The position numbers were made by a program, and so were the translations under genes. A stretch of DNA of 52,808 nucleotides, from the NCBI GenBank assembly GCA_030648265.1, contig JAUSHX010000003.1:1-52808 (forward strand). Direction: 5' to 3'. This document shows positions 47,212-52,808 of this stretch, piece by piece. The stretch's first letter is position 1; every line of letters starts with the position of its first letter. Source of the stretch: a bacterium. GTDB taxonomy: Bacteria; Patescibacteriota; Minisyncoccia; Phycocordibacterales; UBA2100. The notes under the pieces are model-generated. The model was not told the origin of the DNA. It made no database searches and was given only the letters and a program-made list of their open reading frames with translations.

Positions 47212-48285
47212 TCATGCTACGTCATATACCGTCTTTAGATACTCAATCCCAAATTTCTCATAAAATTCCCCGCGCGAGATATTGTATGTTTCCACTGTAG
47301 GAATTAGCTTCTTTCCTCTGACTCGCTCAATCGTTTCTTGTGACGGCCTCCAATCATGTCCCGTAATATCAAAAAGCGTTTTAAGTTGATAGCCGAGTTG
47401 ATATAGCCAAAACTCCTTTTGTTTTTCAAAACCAAGTCCCTGATATTCAACATACAACTCACTCGCTGACTTGAGTAATTTATCGCGTACGCTCTTTAAC
47501 TCCCCAAGAACGTTAGCCGATTTTCCGTCTACCTCAACCTGAAACGCCACAAGATTATCGAGCAAATTCTGCTCATAAATCATTTGGCACGCCACGTACG
47601 TGGGGCGCATCTGCACATTGTGATATATAGAGAATACTTCAACCTTCTTGTACGGTTGTGGGGCATGTTCGGGCCAAAGTTCCACAGGATTGAGATCTCC
47701 AAAGGAGCGGACGACAAGTGAAGTACCCTTCCCATAGACACCGCTCGTGTCGTATGGGCCATACACGTCATAAGCAAGGTCTGGGCAGAAGTCATTGTAA
47801 AGTCCGTGAGCAAGTGTCGCACATCCGGTAATTATCTTTCCTATCTCTGAAGCAAGTTCACGGTTGGCAGGAACAAGTTTCTTATCTTTTATAACCGAGC
47901 CGACGTCTTTATATAGACGGATTTTGTTATTAAGCCAGAGCGGCTCGCCGAGCGTTCGCACCTTGATAGCTTCAAGAAAGAAGTCCACGATATTTCTTGC
48001 GTGAAGCGGAGTCGTATGAGCCGATTTCAAGCAGAGGATAACCTCTGAAAGCTTGAACTTCATTGACGCATGATTGGGGAGCTGTTCAACAATCGATTCA
48101 ATTCTGACACCCTTCATCCTTATAGTTGCAATTGCTTTATCAAGTTTATCAATCCACAAGTCGGCAAACAGAGGATAAAAATCCCACCCGCTAAATGGCA
48201 TGTGTGCTTTTACGTCGTGATTCTGGAAAGACGAGTAGAGTGCCTCGGCGTATTCATCAATCCACGCCGGATATGTTGTGCTCAT
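47212..48285 (-). CDS. Middle protein of the split PEP-synthase-like operon
   Basis: This 357-residue protein starts at ATG 48285; the longest frame starts two codons earlier with TTG. It is mostly helical and rich in aromatic residues: WIDEYAEALYSSFQNHDVKAHMPFSGWDFYPLFADLWIDKLDKAIA, KLSEVILCLKSAHTTPLHARNIVDFF, CATLAHGLYNDFCPDLAYDVYGPYDTSGVYGKGTSLVVRSF, LYQLGYQLKTLFDITGHDWRP. No membrane segment is present and I do not recognise a named domain. It lies between the swivelling-His gene and the ATP-grasp gene. In PEP synthase or rifampicin phosphotransferase this is where the substrate-accepting domain would be, so it may bind the phosphate acceptor. Function is inferred from context only. Confidence 0.75.
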   Translation of the reverse strand: MSTTYPAWIDEYAEALYSSFQNHDVKAHMPFSGWDFYPLFADLWIDKLDKAIATIRMKGVRIESIVEQLPNHASMKFKLSEVILCLKSAHTTPLHARNIVDFFLEAIKVRTLGEPLWLNNKIRLYKDVGSVIKDKKLVPANRELASEIGKIITGCATLAHGLYNDFCPDLAYDVYGPYDTSGVYGKGTSLVVRSFGDLNPVELWPEHAPQPYKKVEVFSIYHNVQMRPTYVACQMIYEQNLLDNLVAFQVEVDGKSANVLGELKSVRDKLLKSASELYVEYQGLGFEKQKEFWLYQLGYQLKTLFDITGHDWRPSQETIERVRGKKLIPTVETYNISRGEFYEKFGIEYLKTVYDVA

Positions 48286-48287
48286 AT

Positions 48288-48683
48288 TCAATCTGCACTA
48301 TAAACCTTCCCCTCAGTGCCATCTACGACTACGTCTTGTCCGTTTTTGAGAATCTTTGTTCCGTCTTTGGAGTTAACAATGCATGGAATTCCCATCTCGC
48401 GAGAAACAATCGCCGGATGAGAAGTGAGCCCGCCGATATCCGTCACGATTGCGACAGACCTCGCCATCATCATCACCATTGAAGGGTCGGTTATTCTCGT
48501 AACAAGCACGCTCCCCTCTTTAAATGACGGAGTATCTTGAATGTCTTTGACTATTTTAACCACCCCGCGCGCAACACCACCGCTTGCTGGTGTCCCTTTT
48601 AGGATTGGTTCTTTTTCAACCGAATCGCGCGATTCGGTTTTTATTTTTTCTCTGGAGAATTTATATTTTTCAAAGGCTGACAT
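48288..48683 (-). CDS. PEP-utilising mobile (swivelling His) domain as a stand-alone protein
   Basis: This 131-residue protein carries the phosphohistidine domain of PEP synthase/PPDK: LKGTPASGGVARGVVKIV, VLVTRITDPSMVMMMARSVAIVTDIGGLTSHPAIVSREMGIPCIVNSKDGTKIL, DVVVDGTEGKVY. The active His is in LTSHPAIV. The first 27 residues are charged and may be a flexible tether (ENxVEKEP-type). It is the first gene of the three-gene unit, two bases from the next start, so the three proteins should be made in similar amounts. Confidence 0.9.
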   Translation of the reverse strand: MSAFEKYKFSREKIKTESRDSVEKEPILKGTPASGGVARGVVKIVKDIQDTPSFKEGSVLVTRITDPSMVMMMARSVAIVTDIGGLTSHPAIVSREMGIPCIVNSKDGTKILKNGQDVVVDGTEGKVYSAD

Positions 48684-48742
48684 AATCTTATTTATTTTTT
48701 ATTTGCAATGAGTTATGTATTGAATTGAGAGAAAAGTGGGTC

Positions 48743-48778
48743 CCAGCAACAACAGCAAGGACTCACTGTTGTTGCTGG
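48743..48778 (-). terminator. Hairpin after the histidine phosphatase gene
   Basis: 13-bp perfect stem (48743-48755 with 48766-48778). On the minus strand it is followed by GACCCACTTTTCTC. It lies between the phosphatase stop (48797) and the swivelling-domain start. Confidence 0.6.
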
Positions 48779-48796
48779 TCGTTCCTGCGCGTTCTT

Positions 48797-49435
48797 TCAC
48801 GCGACGGGAACTGGGTAGTACTGGCAGTGGCAGAGTTCCCACTGGCTTGTGTAGGACAAAACTGCGAATGCGCCCGATTGCGTTCCGTTTCCGGGAAGCC
48901 ATCCGTCGTTTTCCGTCACACCCATCTGGAGCCGAGCCAAGCGAATTGCCATGTCCAGGATCCCAAAGTGGGTGCACAGAACACCGAACCCGCCCATACT
49001 GACTCGCGTTGCGCATTTCACGCTTGCAGCCAAAAGTGCATGACCGCTCTGGAACATGACGCCCGGATCCATCGCGAAATACGCTTGCGGTATCGTGTTG
49101 TAGGCATCGTGCAAGAGGTCAATCTTGGCCCACAGTGCTTCTTCCCCGCGCTCGATTCCAAGACGAGAATCCGTCTCGATCCGATTGGCAAGGTGAGGCC
49201 AACGATTCACCAACGTAGTCCGTGTCCTCGGCAGTGGCGAGCAAAGGAGTACCTCTGGTTCGAGGCTGAGAAAATAAGTCGCCACCGTGCGAGCCGCGAC
49301 GATTTTGTCTTCGACATTCACGTCTGCGTCGAAATCCCACACATCCCCTTTTCCCGGATTCCTTTCACGAGAACCATGCCGCATGATAATTACGTGACGC
49401 CTACTCGAATTGAATAGAATCAGCTTGGTAGCCAT
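48797..49435 (-). CDS. Histidine phosphatase superfamily protein
   Basis: This 212-residue protein has the RHG motif of the phosphoglycerate-mutase-like fold at residues 18-22 (IMRHGSRERNPGKGD), a second Arg in LLCSPLPRTRTTLVNRW, Glu in the IERGEE region and the second His in GVLCTHFGILDMA. SixA-type and broad-specificity phosphatases share this fold, and the substrate is unknown. A perfect AAGGAGG lies seven bases before the ATG, the best ribosome site in the window. It precedes the phosphohistidine-domain operon, so a phosphohistidine phosphatase role is conceivable but untested. Confidence 0.88.
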   Translation of the reverse strand: MATKLILFNSSRRHVIIMRHGSRERNPGKGDVWDFDADVNVEDKIVAARTVATYFLSLEPEVLLCSPLPRTRTTLVNRWPHLANRIETDSRLGIERGEEALWAKIDLLHDAYNTIPQAYFAMDPGVMFQSGHALLAASVKCATRVSMGGFGVLCTHFGILDMAIRLARLQMGVTENDGWLPGNGTQSGAFAVLSYTSQWELCHCQYYPVPVA

Positions 49436-49668
49436 CGCTGGCCTCCTTTCTAGTTGAGAAGAACAAGTAACTCATACTCTTGGCTTTCGGGCCTCGAGCA
49501 GTTACCGTGCAATGATAGCCAATGTCTGTCAATGCGTCAAAATATACGACATTGTGTCTGGCATAGAATGGCTTGTCTCCTGCATTCTCTAGGCATTGAT
49601 GCTGAATTATGCCACGTTATGTTGATAATCTTCTTGACACTTTTATCGGGGTGCGCTAGCATCGTTTC
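49436..49668. other. Divergent promoter region
   Basis: This 233-bp region contains the leader of the phosphatase gene (minus) and, on the plus strand, TTGACA (49634-49639), a 17-bp spacer and TAGCAT (49657-49662) six bases before the TrmB ATG. The TrmB transcript should be leaderless. No other feature is recognised. Confidence 0.6.
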
Positions 49669-50397
49669 ATGCCAAACTACGCTTCTTCTCTATCTGAATT
49701 AGGTCTTTCCCAACAAGAGACGGTTGTTTACCTCGCCACGCTTGAACTCGGCGCAAGCTCAATTTCAGATATAGCGAAAAAGGCAGGGATTAAGCGGCCT
49801 ACTGCGTATTACGTGATAGACGGGTTGATGAATAAGAACCTGATATCAAAGGCGCCGAGGGGCAAGCGCATTCTTTATATTGCCGAACCGCCGAGCCGGC
49901 TTTTGGCTAACCTGCGCGTCCAAGAAGAAAAACTCATTAATGTACTGCCACGCCTTGAATCTCTGCAAAACTCCGCCGGAAACAAGCCTAAAGTTCGTTT
50001 TTACGAAGGCAGAGAAGGAATAGGTGCTCTCTACACGGAGATCTTCAAGACTCACAAAAAGATACTGGCCATGGGCTCGCTGCAGAACGTATCGGAAATC
50101 TTCCCTTACGAAGAAACCGCTACATGGTTCAGATTTCTTCGTGATCACGGCGGAAAAATATACGATTTATTGGACTCTTCCGAGGATGCGAAAAAATATG
50201 CGAAAGCTGCCTATAGAAAAGGTCTCGGTCCCATCAAGTATTTGCCGGCAGATTTCAAAATGGGTACCGATATGTTGATTGTCGACGACCAAGTCTTGCT
50301 TATCTCCTACTCATCAATGATAGGAGTCCTTATAGAAAACGCAGATATTGCACAAACGCAAAGACAAGCATTTGAATTCATGTGGAAGCATTTGTGA
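49669..50397 (+). CDS. TrmB-family transcriptional regulator
   Basis: This 242-residue protein has an N-terminal winged helix (LSELGLSQQETVVYLATLELGASSISDIAKKAGIKRPTAYYVIDGLMNKNLISKAPRGKRILYIAEPP, residues 8-75), then a coiled-coil linker. The effector domain of the PLD-like/TrmB type follows (KVRFYEGREGIGALYTEIFKTHKKILAMGS, ADFKMGTDMLIVDDQVLLISYSSMIGVLIENADIAQTQRQAFEFMWKHL). TrmB proteins in Archaea control sugar metabolism. A similar gene is at 51905. It lies divergent from the phosphatase and upstream of a perfect hairpin terminator. Confidence 0.9.
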   Translation: MPNYASSLSELGLSQQETVVYLATLELGASSISDIAKKAGIKRPTAYYVIDGLMNKNLISKAPRGKRILYIAEPPSRLLANLRVQEEKLINVLPRLESLQNSAGNKPKVRFYEGREGIGALYTEIFKTHKKILAMGSLQNVSEIFPYEETATWFRFLRDHGGKIYDLLDSSEDAKKYAKAAYRKGLGPIKYLPADFKMGTDMLIVDDQVLLISYSSMIGVLIENADIAQTQRQAFEFMWKHL

Positions 50398-50424
50398 TGT
50401 AGTGTGGCATTAAAGCACGGTTTC

Positions 50425-50463
50425 AAGCCAAGATATCAAGGTCTTACCTTGATATCTTGGCTT
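50425..50463 (+). terminator. Perfect 18-bp hairpin after TrmB
   Basis: Arms 50425-50442 and 50446-50463, loop CTT, 28 bp after the TrmB stop. No T-run follows, but stability alone suggests transcript end formation. Confidence 0.7.
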
Positions 50464-50504
50464 GTCTGAAGGTTCCCTAATGTTTTGATTCAGAGCCATA
50501 AACT

Positions 50505-50530
50505 ACAGACTACGTACTATGTACTACTAA
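50505..50530. repeat. TACGTACTA-type repeat, second copy
   Basis: ACTACAGACTACGTACTATG, then TACTAC; same family as 6455-6488. Confidence 0.45.
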
Positions 50531-50544
50531 CTGTATTTTTTGAC

Positions 50545-50568
50545 TTATCCACAGATAGTTGCTGTGGA
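50545..50568. promoter_or_regulatory. DnaA-box-like element
   Basis: TTATCCACA (50545-50553) is the consensus DnaA box. It is part of an inverted repeat TCCACAG/CTGTGGA (50548-50554, 50562-50568) upstream of the HU gene. A single element is not enough to call an origin, and no dnaA or dnaN is in the window. Confidence 0.4.
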
Positions 50569-50666
50569 CCTATATCGGTGTTGACAGGGCGATATTAGGG
50601 CTCAAAATGGTGCGACACTAAGGTCGAACATAAATTATTTCTATTAACTAACAAAATCTTTATTTT

Positions 50667-50942
50667 ATGGCAAACAAAATTGACTTGATTGAAAAAGTCG
50701 CAGCTACAATCGGCTGCACAAAAGCTGACGGAGAGCGCGCTGTTGAAGCGGTTATCGCCGGCATCTCGGAGGCGTTGAAGAAAGGCGAGGAGGTTTCTAT
50801 CGCAGGCCTTGGTATCTTTGAGGCAAAGAACCGGCCGGCCCGCACAGGACGCAATCCCCGGACAGGTGAATCCATCCAGATTAAGGCGATGCGCGTTCCT
50901 AAATTCCGCGCCTCCAAGACTTTGAAGGACATCGTTCGGTAA
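50667..50942 (+). CDS. hup: DNA-binding protein HU
   Basis: This 91-residue HU/IHF-family nucleoid protein has the N-terminal helices KIDLIEKVAATIGCTKADGERAVEAVIAGISEALKKGEEVSIAGLGIFEAKNRPARTGRNPRTGESIQIKAMRVPKFRASKTLKDIVR. It includes the conserved GxF and the DNA-arm sequence RTGRNPRTGE with its Pro. It bends and packs DNA. Spacing to the upstream DnaA-box-like site is about 100 bp. A strong terminator with a T-run follows at 50971-50998. It is a single-gene unit. Confidence 0.95.
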   Translation: MANKIDLIEKVAATIGCTKADGERAVEAVIAGISEALKKGEEVSIAGLGIFEAKNRPARTGRNPRTGESIQIKAMRVPKFRASKTLKDIVR

Positions 50943-50970
50943 TCCGCGAAGATTTGCATTACATAATGTC

Positions 50971-50998
50971 CAAAAACCCGCCGAGAGGCGGGTTTTTG
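50971..50998 (+). terminator. HU terminator
   Basis: CAAAAACCCGCC, loop GAGA, GGCGGGTTTTTG: a 12-bp stem with T-run, 28 bp after the hup stop. Confidence 0.9.
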
Positions 50999-51034
50999 TA
51001 TTGGCGGTTTGCTTGGCTCCCCTCGCAATGGCAT

Positions 51035-51073
51035 CACAAAAATAGCCGCTTGGTTCAAGTGGCTATTTTTGTG
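51035..51073 (-). terminator. Terminator downstream of tRNA-Gly
   Basis: CACAAAAATAGCC and its complement (51035-51047, 51061-51073). On the minus strand the right-hand T-run ends in GTG. It lies 38 bp after the tRNA 3' end. Confidence 0.65.
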
Positions 51074-51110
51074 GCCATGTGTGTGCACTACGTAGCTTCA
51101 TGCGAAGTAG

Positions 51111-51181
51111 TGCGGGCGGGGAGAATCGGACTCCCATCTCAACATTGGAAGTGTCGTATTTTACCACTAAACTACGCCCGC
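51111..51181 (-). tRNA. tRNA-Gly (anticodon TCC)
   Basis: Acceptor stem GCGGGCG/CGCCCGC (51175-51181 with 51112-51118), D arm with GTGGT in the loop, anticodon loop CTTCCAA giving TCC, T arm GGGAG-TCCGATT-CTCCC. The discriminator base is A. CCA is not encoded (CTA follows). The T loop starts TCC rather than the usual TTC. The 5' end overlaps the last ten bases of the homing-endonuclease-like gene on the same strand. Confidence 0.9.
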
Positions 51182-51852
51182 ATAATTGCTTTCCTCATCG
51201 CGCTATCTATCCATCCGAGTATCTTTCTTGAAAAAAATACCCCGAACTCTTTCCTGCCACCACTCTTAACACTCAAATGAGCGGTGCCATAAGGGAGCTT
51301 CCCTGCCTTGTTCAATTTCTTATTCCTCCGTCGATCAATTTGCGGCTTTGCAAACTGATCTAATGGGATAGTAGTAGCTTCAGACCAGAATTGCAAACAT
51401 TTTCTCACACTTGAATCAGGATATAGGTGAAGCGTTATGCCAAATTGGTTTTTCAATACTCCCAGAGACATAAACCATGCAATCGCCAAGCGAATCACAT
51501 TAACCTCCGAATTTACTACTCGAACGACATTGGCTGTCTTACTTCCCTCTCCTAAATATAGCCCGATGCCAAACATAAATAAGTCCCGCTTGCTTAGTCT
51601 ATTGATCTCATTTTCTGCATCCTGCCGAGCCTTTAACAATGACTGTTGCTTGATTTGAGTCTTCTTTTCTCCAGACGTGGCCCTAGCTTTCCCAATCGTG
51701 ACCAACGTGTGTTCATTGGGATGATAAGGAACATCGGCCAACCAGTCGCTAAGCGTGCCTTTTGAAAGCCCCGTCTGCGCCGCAATGTATGAATATGAAT
51801 ATCCTGCATGTCGTAGTTTGAACACCTTTTCCCTAACTGATACCTTGTGCAT
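51172..51852 (-). CDS. HTH protein with LAGLIDADG-like endonuclease domain
   Basis: This 226-residue protein has an N-terminal resolvase-like helix-turn-helix (VREKVFKLRHAGYSYSYIAAQTGLSKGTLSDWLADVP, residues 6-42) and a basic linker. Its C-terminal domain contains LFMFGIGLYLGEGSKT, which resembles the LAGLIDADG helix with the acidic residue in the expected place, then VNSEVNVIRLAIAWFMSLGV and a second basic beta-alpha part. The domain is short and carries one motif copy, so it would act as a dimer. The gene ends inside tRNA-Gly: the TAG stop is bases 8-10 of the tRNA. This suggests that an element integrated or captured at the tRNA gene. Confidence 0.7.
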   Translation of the reverse strand: MHKVSVREKVFKLRHAGYSYSYIAAQTGLSKGTLSDWLADVPYHPNEHTLVTIGKARATSGEKKTQIKQQSLLKARQDAENEINRLSKRDLFMFGIGLYLGEGSKTANVVRVVNSEVNVIRLAIAWFMSLGVLKNQFGITLHLYPDSSVRKCLQFWSEATTIPLDQFAKPQIDRRRNKKLNKAGKLPYGTAHLSVKSGGRKEFGVFFSRKILGWIDSAMRKAIMRA

Positions 51853-51904
51853 CGGTAGATTATCGCATTGCGCGATGCATTATGCAATGTCCGATTATGA
51901 GAAT

Positions 51905-52657
51905 CTAGCTTCCCAACTCCAACGAATTCCACATAAGCTCAAAAGCAGCCCTCTGCATTTGGTTAATTTCTTTGCTTTCAATAATGACGCCCAGAAAATT
52001 CTCGCGATAAGAAATGAGCGCGACTTTATTCGCGTAAATCTCCATGTCGGCATTGAATCTGAAATTCGTGCTCTCCGCGATGCGAATGTCCCGCAAATCT
52101 TGGACTGCCGTATTTTTCCACGATTGTGCGGTCGGAGAATCCGAGGCAATAACGCGCAGGCGGATTTTTCGCTTCGCACGCTCCCCTATGTAATAACCCG
52201 CGTATTCTTCGGGCATGAGATTTGAGAAATCAGAAAGTCCCGTGTAGCTCAAAATGGTGTCGCCTTCCTTGGAACTGTCCAGCGTATCCTGATAAAGGTC
52301 TTTCATGCCTCCCAAACCTTCATAAAATGTGATGCGGGGTTTGGAAGGAATCACATTTTGGATTGCGAGCAATTCCGGCATCATCCTATCAATCACATTT
52401 CCCTTTTCTTTAATGTCATTCTTGAGCGAGCGCGGGTCCTCTACGAAATACACCTTCCGCTTCTTTTTAAAAGTAGAGGCCACAAGCCCGCGATTAATAA
52501 AATCAGGAAGAATGTTGTAAACAGTCGTTCTTTTTATACCGGCGCTCTTGGCTATTCCGACGACTGATGCCTCGCCAAGCTCCAAAAGCGCCAAGTATAT
52601 TTTGGCTTCTTTCGGTTTCAGTCCGATATATTCAAGCGAAGATTGTGCGTCTCTCAT
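51905..52657 (-). CDS. TrmB-family transcriptional regulator (second copy)
   Basis: This 250-residue protein has a winged helix at residues 8-75 (LEYIGLKPKEAKIYLALLELGEASVVGIAKSAGIKRTTVYNILPDFINRGLVASTFKKKRKVYFVEDP), a helical linker and an effector domain (RITFYEGLGGMKDLYQDTLDSSKEGDTILSYTGLSDFSNLMPEEYAGYYIGERAKRKIRLRVIASDS, NFRFNADMEIYANKVALISYRENFLGVIIESKEINQMQRAAFELMWNSL). It is a paralogue of the gene at 49669. Its own upstream palindrome at 52661-52680 is a likely operator. Confidence 0.9.
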   Translation of the reverse strand: MRDAQSSLEYIGLKPKEAKIYLALLELGEASVVGIAKSAGIKRTTVYNILPDFINRGLVASTFKKKRKVYFVEDPRSLKNDIKEKGNVIDRMMPELLAIQNVIPSKPRITFYEGLGGMKDLYQDTLDSSKEGDTILSYTGLSDFSNLMPEEYAGYYIGERAKRKIRLRVIASDSPTAQSWKNTAVQDLRDIRIAESTNFRFNADMEIYANKVALISYRENFLGVIIESKEINQMQRAAFELMWNSLELGS

Positions 52658-52660
52658 ATA

Positions 52661-52680
52661 ATGTCTACTGTTTTAGACAT
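52661..52680 (-). promoter_or_regulatory. TrmB operator palindrome
   Basis: ATGTCTA, 6-bp spacer, TAGACAT, four bases before the TrmB start. Perfect 7-bp arms; no such element precedes the other TrmB gene. The 128 bp beyond it to the window edge are AT-rich, with a TTGACA (52763-52768), and no gene is seen. Confidence 0.65.
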
Positions 52681-52808
52681 ATCCCCACTATATCATATAT
52701 CCATATAATAAAGCAAATCTAGCAGTATGGCCGTGCGGATGGCCTCTTTTTGTCTGCATATATTGACATTTGTTGTATATTGTATCGGGATGTGGTATTT
52801 ATCGAAAC

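Noticed and set aside
50500-50666. Replication origin
   Set aside because: There is only one consensus DnaA box with a partial partner, no AT-rich unwinding region of note and no dnaA/dnaN nearby.
50660-51088. A 142-residue minus-strand ORF over the HU gene
   Set aside because: It is the antisense shadow of hup and its terminators; the plus-strand HU match is complete.

Overview
The window reads as a chromosomal segment of a candidate-phyla-radiation bacterium (Patescibacteria, most likely a Parcubacteria-type lineage). This is inferred from gene content and style, not from a marker search. The signs are small proteins, a trigger factor without its FKBP domain, ComEC split into a membrane protein and a separate metallo-beta-lactamase protein, a PilB/PilC/prepilin apparatus, Ig/PKD and peptidoglycan-binding surface proteins, many toxin-antitoxin (TA) pairs, and TrmB-type regulators. 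TGA is used as a stop codon. Several transcripts look leaderless (a -10 box 6-8 nt before the ATG).

Layout. 1-3.0 kb: a secreted repeat protein running off the left edge, a small membrane protein, an exported protein and a PemK/MazF toxin. 3.1-17 kb: a dismembered str operon on the minus strand, in the order rpsL, rpsG, fusA, tuf, rpsJ. Three TA modules (PIN, Phd/RelE, AbrB/Doc), a 794-residue surface protein and small zinc-ribbon proteins sit between its genes. 17-25 kb: site-2 protease, rpmB, MBL protein, superoxide dismutase (SOD), ComEC, RNase H, RecJ and a HIT protein. 25-29.4 kb: tpiA-pgk, a DNA-methyltransferase tail, an NYN protein and a Pro-rich winged-helix protein. 29.5-37.5 kb: pilus cluster (pilB, pilC and three prepilin-like proteins) interrupted by S23 and GIY-YIG cassettes. 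37.6-46.1 kb: nusA, H+-pyrophosphatase, trigger factor, clpP, RNase Y, HicBA. 46.1-52.8 kb: a three-gene split PEP-synthase-like phosphotransferase, a histidine phosphatase, two TrmB regulators, HU, tRNA-Gly and a homing-endonuclease-like gene.

Two signals stand out. (1) The genes for SOD, PilB, NusA, ClpP and EF-G share a leader architecture: a short upstream ORF that overlaps or contains a large inverted repeat, ending close before the gene's ATG. The SOD and PilB leaders are clearly homologous in sequence (uORFs with N/D-PVK near the start and LTGCKSF at the end), but their hairpin stems differ. A further half-copy of the element has a GIY-YIG nuclease gene between its repeat arms. (2) rpsJ, fusA, rpsG and sod are each followed by a second, synonymously diverged copy of their own last 10-19 codons. 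This is as if foreign segments had been added at the 3' ends of core genes. Between the two copies lie hairpin repeats and, at rpsJ, a whole TA module.

The segment is also rich in dispersed short palindromes. Some of them are inserted in frame inside coding genes (nusA, rpsJ, the PEP-synthase-like gene and the methyltransferase tail). ComEC, RecJ and the pilus genes together suggest natural competence, which would supply the DNA for this kind of additive recombination.
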